From Chrysopilus asiliformis (Eukaryota; Arthropoda; Insecta; Diptera; Rhagionidae): a DNA stretch of 64,000 nt. The position numbers were made by a program, and so were the translations under genes. Location: NCBI GenBank assembly GCA_964034945.1, contig OZ035962.1, forward strand, positions 106,526,034 through 106,590,033, read 5' to 3'. Positions within the stretch are counted from its first letter, which is position 1; each line of letters begins with the position of its first letter. Shown piece after piece: positions 11,006-21,639 of the stretch. The notes below the pieces were generated by a model. It searched no databases and was not told the origin of the DNA. It was given only the letters and a program-made list of their open reading frames with translations.

Positions 11006-11261
11006 TGTTGTAGAATTAACGAAAAAGAAAAACTCGTTGGTTTTTTGATTTTATTCTTGAGCTCTTGGGTGGTTACAAGCAACTGGTATGAATTACAAAA
11101 GTCAATTTCAAATGATACGATACAAGTAAAATAGTTCAACAATAGTGAAATGAAAGAACAATTGATCAATTATACAATTCTAAAGTAAGTCCAGTTAGAG
11201 AACCTTATTCAAGCAATATTCAAAATTGTTGCCAAAAGAATTCATCATCCAATCTCAAACA
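11006..11261 (-). repeat. 5' LTR of the BEL/Pao element
   Basis: A 256 bp LTR, no difference seen from the left copy. It should contain the element promoter (U3-R-U5), but I could not assign a TATA box or start site with confidence. Confidence 0.97.
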
Positions 11262-11266
11262 CCAGG

Positions 11267-13484
11267 GTTTCGATTTGTAACCAAGAGGAGGTTTGAGCTA
11301 AAAAAATGTCCTATGAATGACTTTAAAATTAAAGGAGATAAAGAGCAGAAAAAATTCAAATCCTAATCCAAAAGAAAATTATGTAAAAATATCGAATTTT
11401 ACAAACAAATATTATTTTTAAGATATTCTTCTAAGGATTTGTTTATGCTTTCAGAAATAAATTACTTTACATGGTAGTTTCGGATTCGCTTTCAACCCAA
11501 AAAAATGTGGAAAACCAAATATTAAATTATGACGTTGAAAAATATTATATAGGAACAAAGATTGGGATCTCATCTGGGGGTTTTTGAGGTCACTAACTCA
11601 GATTCCGACGTTAAGAAATCTGTAAGGATAACGGAGGGCCCTGCTAGAATAACGTGAGAATCATTTTCCTTAAATTTTCCGGATAAAATCTCATCTTGGG
11701 GTTTTTGGGTTCGCTGAATCTGATTCTGGCATTAAGAAATCTTTAAGGATAACTCTAAGGAAAAGATAAGAAATCTCTAAGGAAAGATAACGAAGGGTAA
11801 GGATAACGAAAGGTCCTGTAAGGATACTCGTATCCTTATCCTCAAGTTTTTCGGGAAAAATCTCATCTGGGGATTTTTGGTATCGGCGAATAAATAAATA
11901 AATATTTATCTATCTTTTATTTCTGATACACAGTGCCGCCCAAAAAATGTTAAAATTAACGCTTTTTCTTAAAATTTTCTTTTGGTGACAAAAAACTTTG
12001 AAATCTTTTTTCTTCACTACATGTTAAAGTAGAACCGGGCGTCCTCATAACGGAACCCTGCACGTCCCCGGAACATATGCCCATCGTCTCAGTTTAATGA
12101 GTCGTCTCAGTTTAATGAGTCGTATATGTGTGAGTGTGTTCGTACGTATGTATGTATGTAAATCAATTTGTAAGATCGACTTCTACCAGTAAACCTTAAC
12201 CAATTTTGACTCGTTTTTTTTGCATTCGAAAGCTCTTATCGTCCTATAGATTTTGGAACAAACGAACCATTTTTGAGAAAATCGCAAAAATCTTTTCCAT
12301 TCGTATTGGAGTGGAAGGAGTTGTGGGTCAATTTTTCTTATTTTCGGAAGAGTATTGTTTTTGATAAAAATGTCAAATTTCAACTTTCTACATCAATCAG
12401 TTCTCGAGTTTTTCAATGTTTTTGTATAAAAAAATTCAACATTATATCCAATTATATTTATCATTTGAAGTTTGATTATGTTAGAAAGTTATCTTCTCAC
12501 CGTTAGGTGGATTAAGCTATGCTTTTTAATGTGTTTTGTTAGAACAAAGCATTTGTTGTTTATTAAAAGTGAGTACAATTCTATTCTTCACATAGAACGC
12601 TTCAAAAGTTATCCACGAATTACGAAAAAAAATTAAACACTTTATAAAACGTTTAAAGTAAGGAAAATCACGATAAGGATTTAACAAAAGCTGAATAATA
12701 ATGGAAAAACTTTTATTCGAAAAGACAAAGTTGGCAATACTTTAAACCCAGTCCATTGAACAAAGTGTGGAAAAATGAAGAAAATTACAAAGTTTTACAT
12801 TGTTTTCAAGGAAGTGTGAAGAATAAAATGTAGTAAAATTGTGAAAATTTCTCTGCATTTTTCATTAAAAGAAATAGATTTGCTAGAAAATTGTCGTTAA
12901 TTACCAGAATCTCTAGTTTTAGGTGGCTCAAGATTATTACCGCCATTAAAATGTGCATGAATCCTACCAGGTACTCATTTTAACACCATAAGAATTGTAA
13001 TAAAATCCGTTTTGTCTTTGACACAATTCGTCCATTAGGCGAAAATTATTTTTAATTGCTTCTTACCATGATAGACCACCAAGAAGATTTTCGTCACACA
13101 ATACGAGGGGAAAAAATTGGTGAAAATGCAACAGCTAGTTTTTCACACATTTGTCAAAAGATGATGAGGGTTTTTGTCCCAAAAGAAAAAAAATGAGGAT
13201 AAAGGAAAACCCTTAGGTGGTAAGTAAAATAATTTCGCTTAGTCAGTGCGTTGCTTTGTTGCTTAGTAAAAGGTGGAAAAAGAATCGAGCTAATATGGAA
13301 TAAAGTAAGGTTTTATAGCGTAGACGTTTTTTTTTTTGAAGGGACAAAATAAATTAATCTGACAAAAGGTTTTTTTACAAATTTACGTCAAATAATCGCA
13401 ATAACTTTGCTTGGTGAATCAGAAATTTTGATAAAATAATTTATTTGATTTCTTTTGTCGGTTGTTAAAATCAAATTGAATAAA
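11267..13484. other. Intronic stretch with degraded satellite and short repeats
   Basis: Apart from the inverted satellite relative at 11565-11885, this holds an 18 bp direct duplication (CGTCTCAGTTTAATGAGT, 12085-12102 and 12103-12120) and a small GTAT microsatellite near 12145. The rest is AT-rich with no gene signal. Confidence 0.45.
11565..11885 (-). repeat. Degraded, inverted relative of the 121 bp satellite
   Basis: About three diverged units in reverse complement of the array at 39495-40260. Recurrent pieces are AAAATCTCATCTGGGG, GGGTTTTTG, CAGATTC and TAAGGATAACG. Units are broken by internal duplications of the AAGGATAACG segment near 11745-11805. Confidence 0.75.
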
Positions 13485-14074
13485 AAACATAACAAAAGCT
13501 ATAATTGCCAATCTGGCAATCATTGGAGACCCGTATGGTGATATTCGTATCAAAATTCGAACAGTTGTACCAAAATTCCACTTTGAAGTCAAACTTTCCA
13601 ATAAGATTTTTTAAAATGTATTCCAATCGGATTTTGATGTATGGGAGTTTTATGTAGAATCATATCCTAAATAACTTTTGTTCTTGGACTTTTTTGATAA
13701 GATGCACCGTTTTTGAGATATTCACAAAAAACGTTTTCGTTCCTATGGGGGGTACCCCCCCTAATGGTCCATTTTTTCCCATTAACGAACTTAGCCTCGC
13801 ATTTTACGAAAAACGGATCTGTGCAAATTTTCAAGTCTCTAGCTCAATCCGTGCGCCCGCAATCCGCGCCACAGACGGACAGACAGACAGACGGACAGAC
13901 AGACGGACAGACAGACGGATGGACGGACAGACGGACGGACATGCTAAATTCAACTTTTTTCATCATTCTAAACACCCTGGTGTAATTCATTTTTGTGTGC
14001 GATGACGAGATCTTGGCGTTACAAACGGTAAGGCAAAGTTAATATACCCTTTGGTTTCACCATACGGGTATAAA
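13485..14074 (+). repeat. GGACAGAC-containing dispersed repeat, copy 1
   Basis: About 590 bp, shared with copies at 18389 (reverse), 50616 and, degraded, 42280 (reverse). Landmarks in order: the palindrome TTGCCAATCTGGCAA, ACCCGTATGGTGA, a GGGGGGTACCCCCC palindrome near 13745, an array of GGACAGAC-type octamers at about 13870-13940, and a terminal TCACCATACGGGTATAAA that inverts the ACCCGTATGGTGA motif. The open frames across it are repeat artefacts. The superfamily is not assigned; the A-rich right end fits a retroposed element, while the 13 bp inverted motifs fit a DNA element. Confidence 0.85.
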
Positions 14075-15472
14075 TAGATAGTGATATTTAAAAAAGAAGG
14101 ACCAAAAAATATGACAAGTACGACGATAGAGTATTCGGTACAGAAAGGAAAATATCCGATTTTGAGTAAATTTTCGTCTTCTTTCGCTGGGCTCCTTTGC
14201 GAAAATTTTAGTTAAATCAGTCGAGTCGTTTTTGAGTAAGAGCTTTAAAATCTCTAACTGAATTCCTTGACTCAAAAAAAAAAAATTTCAGCCAACCGGA
14301 AAATCAGTAATTTAAGCATTCTTTGCTGTCCATTTGATAAAAATTTAATGGATTCTGTATTTTTCCAAGGGAAACAATAGTTTATTTCCATAACAAGAGG
14401 TTTTTCTTCTAAAAGAACTTTTCTATAATAATTTTTTTAACAATAATAGTGAAACTGTATCGAATTTCTGTTGAAAGGGAGCAATCTTGAATCTTTCAAT
14501 TTTTTATTACAATCTAGGGATCTCTGGAAAATAAAATAAAGTAGGAAAACCTACAAAGAAGAGTAATACTTCTACGCAATGACGAAATGTTGGAATTAGG
14601 AATTATAAAAGAATTTTTTGCAATTAAAATGATGGAAGATGGCATCATTTAATATCTTTTCTCCTTGATATTTTCATTAAATTTTACGCATTCCATTTAG
14701 AACAAAATTGTGAGACTTACAATTAAATGTCTTGAATACAGCTTCATGTATTTACTTTCCAATAAAGTATTGTTTTTATAAAATATTGAGTTCTTGAGAG
14801 TTATCTTGGAAGACTTTTTCTGAATATTTTATAAAGTCTATTCGAGTCGCTGTAAAAGTCACTATTTGGCTGTCTGTTAGTTTATCTGGATGCTAGTCTA
14901 TTTGTCTTTTAATCTGTGTGTCTAACAAATTTTTATCTATTGTCTGTATGTTAGATAAGGCCTATATATTCATTAATACTTTATGTAAATCTTTAGAAAG
15001 CCCAGCAACAATTTCTCGTGAGTTAAAGTTGCCAAAATGAGCAGTCATGCTACTAGGTACAAGAATTAAGATGGTGTATTTCATTACTAATATTTTCGTG
15101 AAACCCGCCATTAGTATTAGAAAGTGGTGTGCTATTCACATCAGCTACAAAAAAAATTAAATGTGAAATAAAAACAATTCCATTAAAAGTAAAGTTCAAA
15201 AAAACACCAAAGGAATGAAGAAAACATAGAAACAAAGTTATCAAACGACTTGGTTCTATATTTAACGTCATTTTTCATCATCAAAAGCTACTTAGAGGTA
15301 GCCTACTTTACGTAGCTCTTCTTAACAAAAACATTCACTGCCAGCACAGAGAATCCCTTTCGGTTTTATATTCTTCATAATTTTTTAGTACTTTTTAAGA
15401 CCATTTTCAGCACTGCCAAGGACTTCAAGGACCGCCAGAAAAGGTGTCGTAACCCTTCTTGCGGTCGAACAG
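14075..15472. other. Intronic stretch, nothing recognised
   Basis: AT-rich sequence without coding signal. Around 14870-14950 there is a run of loosely repeated CTGTCTGTTAG / CTAGTCTATTTG pieces resembling those near 31355-31450, possibly remnants of one old repeat. Confidence 0.35.
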
Positions 15473-15474
15473 TA

Positions 15475-16585
15475 CACTGAGAGAAATACCCCATTGCGAT
15501 ATTTACAATGATGCATTGTAAATCTTCGCATTGTAAAAACTTTCCCCAAATTGGAAAAGCACGCAATTTTCAATATAAACTTATAGATCTTACATATACA
15601 TTAATATGAAAACAGGGAAAACTATGTTTTCATGGTAAATTTTACATTGTTTGTTGATGAATTGATATGTACTATTGAAAAACCCAGAGTAAAATACAAA
15701 ATAATATAAATCATATATCATTTTACATTGAAGATTTGTAAATTTTACAATTTTCCATATCATTTAATACATGTGAGTTAATAAAATCCGAAATTACATT
15801 TTTCGACTTTACATTTTTCGACTTACATTCGAAATTACATTTTTCGACTATAAAATCATGCATTTCAACTTATACTTTTATATTTTTGTGAGGTTAATTT
15901 TGCATTTTCAAATGTAAAAAGAAAAAAAAGTCGATGTCTTCAGCCGCCATATTTCCCTTTGACATTTGATGGAAACGATTTCGTTTCGAGAATTAAATTT
16001 CTTTTTTCAGGCGAATGACTGAAGGATATTGCATAAAAAGTGGATAGGAGACATTTTTATAACAGCACAATTTTATTGGCATCAAAATTTCATTGCAAAA
16101 GAAAAAATAAATTTGACCGGTAAAATAAAATTAAAGAAATTTTTCATTAAAAACTAAATAATTTGATGGCCCATTAAAATTTGCTTAAATTTCAGATCCA
16201 ATATTGTCGAAAAATTTTCATGGCAACTAAAATCACGACATGCAATCGGAGGAAAAGTCCATTATAAAATAATACTCCACAAAAAGTTTCGATTAATTTA
16301 TCGCCATTAGATTTTTCTTGTTCGCTTTCTGTTTACGTTTTAATTTGTTCATCTCTGTTCACTCAACAAGTTATAAGTAAGCATTCGAGGGAGAAAGAAA
16401 ACGCCGCATATTTGCTGCTTAAAATGCACACCATAGGTATCAATTCGTATGGCAAAATGTTGAATTTACAATGCGACCGTGTTTCACATTGCTCAATGTA
16501 AATCTTACAATTTTGCGCAATGGCGCCCTTTTATAGTGGAAACATACGAATTCATATGCGTTTTCTATGACTTTTTCGCTCAGTG
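15475..16585 (+). mobile_element. TA-flanked 1.1 kb DNA element rich in ACATTG/CAATGT motifs
   Basis: Ends are CACTGAGAGAAA and TTTTCGCTCAGTG, inverted repeats of about 13 bp with one mismatch, flanked by TA on both sides (15473-15474, 16586-16587). Both ends carry CATTGCG just inside, and the body repeats TTTACATTG / CAATGTAAA more than ten times. No transposase frame remains. The ends resemble those of the smaller MITE family at 167, so both may belong to Tc1/mariner-like families. It contains the 490 bp repeat at 15932-16425. Confidence 0.65.
15932..16425 (+). repeat. 490 bp dispersed repeat, copy 1
   Basis: Reverse-complement partner of 56033-56494. Shared landmarks include CTTCAGCCGCCATATTTC, TTGATGGAAACGATTTCG, CCAATATTGTCGAAAAATTT and CATTCGAGGGAGAAAGAAAA. 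Identity is roughly 80 percent by eye. It begins and ends without inverted repeats, and its flanks differ from the second copy, so it is either nested within or captured by the surrounding element. Confidence 0.8.
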
Positions 16586-16866
16586 TAGGCATTGTGACCG
16601 ACTGTTTGTTGCCTTGCTCACCACTATCAACCCCAAGGTTTTCAAAAGCACAAAAACTAATTTGCACTATGATGAGAGGGGGATGGGGATCTCTTAAATG
16701 TGGAGGGTAAGAAATTGCACAACAGAAGAATAACTGCAGGAAATATAAAAATCTTCATAATTCATAAGATAAAAGTCTTTTTTTTATGAAGGGTGGGCGG
16801 TTGAACTTATTTTTGGGGCTGAAAACAAAAAGTAGAAAAAAATACTAACAATCATAATAAACTTAC

Positions 16867-16959
16867 CCTGGCAACATTCCCGTAAAGGCAAACCAAGTTA
16901 AATAGTTTGTCTGTGTTTGAAGTCTCACTGTCTAGGCCATAGACCATCATCACGGCGCC
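16867..16959 (-). CDS. sm: smooth / hnRNP L exon: first half of RRM3
   Basis: This 93 bp exon has 31 codons and phase 0 at both ends. It encodes the beginning of RRM3: VMMVYGLD is the RNP2 strand, followed by the helix TDKLFNLVCLYGNVAR. The matching human segment begins VLMVYGLDQ. The donor is AGG followed by GTAAGT at 16861-16866. The acceptor is AAAAAG before GGCGCC. It lacks a strong pyrimidine run, but it is the only AG between an in-frame stop just upstream (about 17003) and the conserved residues, so the boundary is well constrained. Skipping this exon would keep frame while removing the first strand and helix of RRM3. It is separated from the upstream exon by only 389 bp. Confidence 0.93.
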
Positions 16960-17348
16960 CTTTTTATCATCCCAAGAAGTTGTCCAAGTCAACAGGAGTC
17001 CAGGAAGGATTCAAGTGGCAGATTTTGAATTGTTCGTTGAATGCACCATCATGGGCCACACCACAATTATTTATTTTGTACAGCAGTAGAATTTTGCCAC
17101 AGCGAAAAACCACCAGAAGGCCGGAAAATGATGAAAAAGAAGAAAAATGTTTCATTAGTTAAGTTTCCTCGAGGAAAGTCATCCTCCTTCAGGTCCAATT
17201 TCACTGAAGGGTGATTTTGAGACACAAAAAAAAGGATAACAAATAAAAGTCACAGAACAATAAAAAAGAAAAAGAAATGAAATGAAAAACTGGAAATGGA
17301 GAAATCCTTATATTGAGGGAAGAATTTAACATTGGTTTAATTAACTAC
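16960..17348 (-). other. sm: Short smooth intron (389 bp)
   Basis: Intron between the linker exon and the first RRM3 exon, from GTAGTT to AAAAAG. No repeat was recognised in it. It is the only short intron in the window. Confidence 0.85.
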
Positions 17349-17524
17349 CTGTTGCTGTCCTTGTGCTGCAAAGTTAACAGGTCCATTACGTCCAGGTGCG
17401 ATTGGCGGATCCTTCATTAGTCCTGTGGGATGTATGGGCGCCCCCTTCCAACTTTCGGTGGTCTGATGAAATTCTGGCGGGCCATACGGTGGAAAACCGG
17501 CTCCAGGACCCAGCAGTGGTGGTT
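17349..17524 (-). CDS. sm: smooth / hnRNP L exon: Gly/Pro-rich linker between RRM2 and RRM3
   Basis: A 176 bp coding exon. The first two bases complete a split codon, and 58 codons follow. The peptide begins PPLLGPGAGFPPYG and includes PEFHQTTESWKGAP, HPTGLMKDPPIAPG and a glutamine-rich end QGQQQ. It is low-complexity and disordered-looking, as the RRM2-RRM3 linker of hnRNP L is (human also has PPLLG there). The donor is CAG before GTAGTT and joins in phase 0 to GGC of the next exon, giving QQQ-GAVMMVYGL. The chosen acceptor is TTTAAAG before AACC; an alternative AG about 22 bases upstream would add a few residues. An open frame continues through the flanking intron to 17690, but that part does not resemble protein. 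No more 5' exon was found up to 64000. Confidence 0.88.
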
Positions 17525-18388
17525 CTTTAAATCGATACAAACAATAGCTCAATGTATTTGCATCAAATGAATTCCAATCGACTTTTTTATATAGTGGATT
17601 TTTTTTTTTGTGAGTTTTTGTTTCATACAAAAATTGTTCATTCGTATTCGTGTGCGATTTGGTCAATTTTTGTTTGTTATGTGGGTGCATTTTTCAAGTT
17701 TTCCATACACAATAATCAATTCCATTCAATTCCAAAATAACCAAAATAAAAAGAAAAAAAAAGGAAATAAAAATAAGTCACATGCAAAATAGATATAGAT
17801 ATTCACACATACATAAATACATTTATTTTCTTAGATTCATGCCTAAGGATAAGATGATTTTTTCTTATTTTCGTTGATGGGAAAATATGAATAGCGAAAT
17901 ATTTGAAATTAAAAGTTCTTTTATCTGCTTCAGTTTCAATTTTTTTTTTGCGAAATGAAATTGAAAATTGAATATCAAATACCAAGAATTTCCAAAATTC
18001 ATAACGTGACGTGGTTATAGTGTTGAATTGATAAGATTTTTCTGAGAAAAGGACGTACACGATGAAACTAGTTTGGACTAATGCCAAATATCGTCGTCGT
18101 CTATTTGGATGCATGATTTTCTCTTTAATAGGGAAATGCGAAAATGGAAAAATTCAAGGGTACGTGAGGATATTTGAAAATCATTGCTAACGGAGATTTT
18201 TTGTCTGTGCATTTTTCAGCTTAAAATATTAAAAACAATGAATTTTTCTTTCTGTGGAATGAAACAGCACTTGCCAATTTCAAAGCTAAAATTTCCTAAA
18301 TGAATTTAAATAAATACAAATTCATTGTTTTTCAAATAGCACGGTTTTGTTACTAACAGACGAGTTTGGCTTTTTTGGAAAATTGATT
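17525..18388. other. Intronic stretch upstream of the linker exon
   Basis: No gene signal. It separates the exon acceptor from the inverted GGACAGAC repeat by only about 0.9 kb. Pyrimidine-rich sequence and branch-point candidates for the 17524 acceptor lie in its first 60 bases. Confidence 0.4.
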
Positions 18389-18923
18389 TTTTATACCCGT
18401 ATAGTGAAACCAAAGGGTATATTAAGTTTGCCTTACCGTTTGTAACGCTAAGATCCCGTCATCACACACAAAAATGAATTACACCAGTGTGTTTAGAACG
18501 ATAAAAATAATTAATTTCTGCATGTCCGTCCGTCTGTCTGTCCGTCCGTCTGTCTGTCCGTCTGTCCGTTTGTCTGTGGCGCAGATTGCGGGCGCACGGA
18601 TTGAGCTAGAGACTTGAAATTTTGCGCAGATCCGTTTTTCGTAAAATGCGAGGCTAAGTTCGTTAATGACCAAAAATGGAAATCGTTTTTTGTGAATATC
18701 TCAAAAACGGTGCATCTTATCAAAAAAAGTCCAAGAACAAAAGTTATTTAGGATATGATTCTACATAAAACTCCCATACATCAAAATCCGATTGGAATAA
18801 ATTTTAAAAAATCTTATTGGAAAGTTTGACTTCAAAGTGGAATTTTGGTACAACTGTTCGAATATCACCATACGGGTCTCCAATGATTGCCAGATTGGCA
18901 ATTATAGCTTTTGTTATGTTTTT
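18389..18923 (-). repeat. GGACAGAC-containing dispersed repeat, copy 2 (inverted)
   Basis: Reverse complement of the copy at 13485, nearly base for base on both sides of the array. The clearest differences are a deletion of about 35 bases around the GGGGGGTACCCCCC palindrome and a shorter octamer array (18527-18575). It begins TATACCCGTATAGTGA and ends at GTTATGTTTTTTCG. Confidence 0.88.
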
Positions 18924-21179
18924 TCGATAAAAACAAACAATTCTAATAACACAAGTCGTAGAGTGGTGGTCGCGACCAAGGAAATCAAGAAATTCATGAG
19001 AAATGAAGTCGCAACGCTCACTTTACGACTTTCTATGTTACTTTTTCTCTGTGTTGCTTTTTAAGCTCAATTTAAGCTTAAAGCCCTCTAAGTTAGGATA
19101 TCTTCTAAGACATTCCGGTCCTAGTTTCATAGATTTTTGAATATAGATAAAGTTTTGCTGAATTTTTGAAATGCTAAGCCTTATAAAAAGAAGACCCATC
19201 TTACGGGGAATTCGACGAACTTATTTTGCGCCGGCCCTAGCTGTAAAAATTTTGAAACTTCATAAAACTCCATATAAGTTGAAATTTTCTGATTTTATAA
19301 AAAAGGCGGAAAATTCATTTGTCGTGTAAAAAAAATGTATAAATTGGCTTCAGAGAAAGTACAAATAAAACTGCCTTCCCGTAAAGAAGTAGCCTAACTT
19401 TAAAATCCCTCACATTTTCTCCTTTAAGAAAAAAAATCCATTTTTCATGGTAGACGAATATCTCAGCAATTTTTCATTTTTCACTTTTTTACCTTTTTGG
19501 CGTGTTTTTCGTGCGTGAATCTTCAGAAACCCGAAAAAAGATCAATCTATCGCCCAGGGCTCAATTTTGCGATCTACCCATGTGTTTTCATAGCGCTGGA
19601 AAATCACGACACTTGGAGAAAATTTGTCGAAACGGAAAGGAAATTCAAGTTTTCCAAGACGTACAAATCGAAAACTTCATGTTTCTTCGCTATTTCTATT
19701 AAATAAGAAAAATTTATCAAATGTCATATATTAGATGATACCGATCTGTTCTATTGGCTTTTATTTCAATTTGTTTGTCTAACGTGAGAGTCCCAATGGC
19801 TGTGTGTGCGGTATTTTTCAATGGATAACATTGTTCGATTGAAAATGCTTTCAAGAAAATTGAAATGTTTTCCAAGAATTTTCATAAGAAGCGAGCAAAG
19901 AACCACATTCGCTGTTAAATAAGATGACAATTTTCGGATAAATAGCTTTTTATATATGAGGTTTTTTTTTAGTTTCCTCCAAAAACTCCAAAAAGGGTGT
20001 TTTAAGAAAAGGGCTAAATGATGAGCGCATTTCCAGCCCTCTGAAATGTTGAAAATGAACACCATTTCCATTTTTTGTTTGTTTCTATTTCTATGATTTC
20101 ATGCGGATTTTTTTTTTTTTTGCAATGGGATGATATATAATCCGATTTTGCTTAGCAATTTTGGTTGCTTTTCTGAATAAAAGAAAATCACATAAAGCTT
20201 CTATTTTCCAAGCATGGAAGAATGGTGAGGGAAAAGTTCTGAATATATTACAATTTGTGGATATCCTAAGTTCCTTTTGGGTATTCGTATTGATTCGTTT
20301 CAATTTCTATATAAAAACATGGTAGATTTACCTTCAACTCAGATAAGTGGAATACTATAGACAAAATACGATTTAAATTATTTTCAATTGATTGAGCAAT
20401 ATACTGAGATATCTAGTGATTTCGAAAAAATTTAGGTCTCTGGCAACATATCGTGCTGTTTGACGTCTATAGGAAGTTGGAAAATACAATTTAAAATTAC
20501 AGATGTTAAGCTCTAATATATCCTGTCGTCAAATATGAGAAAATAAAAATTGACTCTTTCAAAAGAATTTTCATGCGTGAATATTTTTTTTTTCAATTGT
20601 TGGATAAATCACTGTAATTTCAGTTAATAAACTTTGAGGTTTAAATAATGTGATCACGAACTTCAGGATTTAAAAAAATCTGGGGAAAAACCACAGGTTT
20701 TAGAGGGCATCGTAATTTCGAAGCAATCGAAATCTAAAAGAAATCGTGACTCAAAGGGCATCTTGCCTTGGAAGGTATCGCTATTTACAAGTTGTAGTTT
20801 TTAGGAAACCCCAACGTTTAACACATGCAAAATTTTGTGTAAACACAAAATCAGAGATGCAAACAAAAAGTTTTCTAAGGGTGGTTCGGTTTTGGTTCAA
20901 GGGTGAATTTTATATCAGTATTTGGTTTTGGTTTCTAAGAAATTTCGTTTTGGTTACGCAAAATTTTAGTGGTTCAGTGACTTTTGGTTCCTATTTAGTG
21001 ATTTTTTGCGTTCCCTGATCATTATCTTGTTGAGCTGCAGGACTCGAAACAATTTTTTTAAGTCAGTCTTGAATTTCAGAAGACATTTAAAAGGCATCGC
21101 GACTTAGAAGGCAGCGCGCTCGGAAGGCCTCAATTTTAAGAACCCCTTGTAACATTTTTTAACACAGCCACACAAAACC
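18924..21179. other. Intronic stretch, nothing recognised
   Basis: AT-rich with short open frames only. The part 20700-21130 has loosely recurring GGCATCG and AAGGCA(T/G)CGCG phrases with AAGG spacing, perhaps the trace of an old repeat. Confidence 0.35.
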
Positions 21180-21183
21180 TTAA

Positions 21184-21635
21184 GGCCCAACTATAATATG
21201 CATAAGCTGACTTAAGCAAATTTCAAAAGTCAACGAAATTTTGCTTATGCACATAAGCAAGCCATAATGAACTTAAAGGAATAAGGTCTTGTCAAAATAT
21301 GACATCCATATGTTGAAACGTCATCGTACTTGTTGAAATACTGCGAATTACTTTTTATAAACAAGCACTTGTGGTCTCTAACATTTTCTATTAAAATATC
21401 GCAAAAACTATTCACAATTTCTTCCGACATGACTTTTGACAAATTGTCTTGTTCTGTCTCTTTCACTTTTCCGTATGTTCGAGCGCTCTCAGTCGCTTTG
21501 CTTAAGTTCAACGAAACCGAAATGAAACTTAACGAAAGTCGCGTATTCCCATTATGGTTTGAGTATACAATTTTCGTGTTGTCGTACCATTGCATTAGTT
21601 GACTTAAGTCAGCTTATGCACATTATAGTTGGGCC
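21184..21635 (+). mobile_element. TTAA-flanked MITE with about 33 bp inverted repeats
   Basis: Left end GGCCCAACTATAATATGC and right end, in reverse complement, GGCCCAACTATAATGTGC. The match continues through CATAAGCTGACTTAAG. TTAA lies on both sides (21180-21183, 21636-21639). TTAA is the piggyBac target, but the GGCCC start is not the usual piggyBac CCC(T) start, so the superfamily is open; a TA duplication with AGGCCC ends is equally symmetrical. Length 452 bp, no transposase. Confidence 0.8.
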
Positions 21636-21639
21636 TTAA

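Larger units (their letters stand above)
5228..11261 (-). mobile_element. Complete BEL/Pao LTR retrotransposon
   Basis: A 6034 bp element reading leftwards. Both LTRs are 256 bp, begin TGTT on each strand in the TG..CA pattern and look identical by eye. The host duplication CCAGG lies at 5223-5227 and 11262-11266, and 5 bp is usual for BEL/Pao. Inside are a tRNA-Tyr-type primer site, one uninterrupted gag-pol frame and a purine-rich tract. No envelope gene is present. It has inserted into an intron of sm in the sense orientation. Identical LTRs plus an unbroken frame mean insertion too recent for decay. All parts needed for copying appear present, but activity is inferred, not shown. Confidence 0.97.
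1040..16866 (-). other. sm: smooth intron (15.8 kb)
   Basis: A GT-AG intron between the two RRM3-coding exons, read leftwards from GTAAGT at 16866 to CCAG at 1043. It contains the whole BEL/Pao retrotransposon, a perfect hairpin element, one copy of the GGACAGAC repeat, a TA-flanked 1.1 kb element and an inverted, degraded satellite block. The retrotransposon alone makes up over a third of the intron. Confidence 0.88.

Noticed and set aside
13694..14005. Protein with Thr-Asp-Arg-Gln repeats (also at 18479-18723 and 50823-51131)
   Set aside because: The same frame occurs in every copy of a dispersed repeat and comes from the GGACAGAC array; no start context or family similarity.
17337..17690. 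A single 117-codon minus-strand gene
   Set aside because: Only 17349-17524 has conserved hnRNP L residues; a donor and an acceptor bound it, and the N-terminal extension is low-complexity intron sequence.
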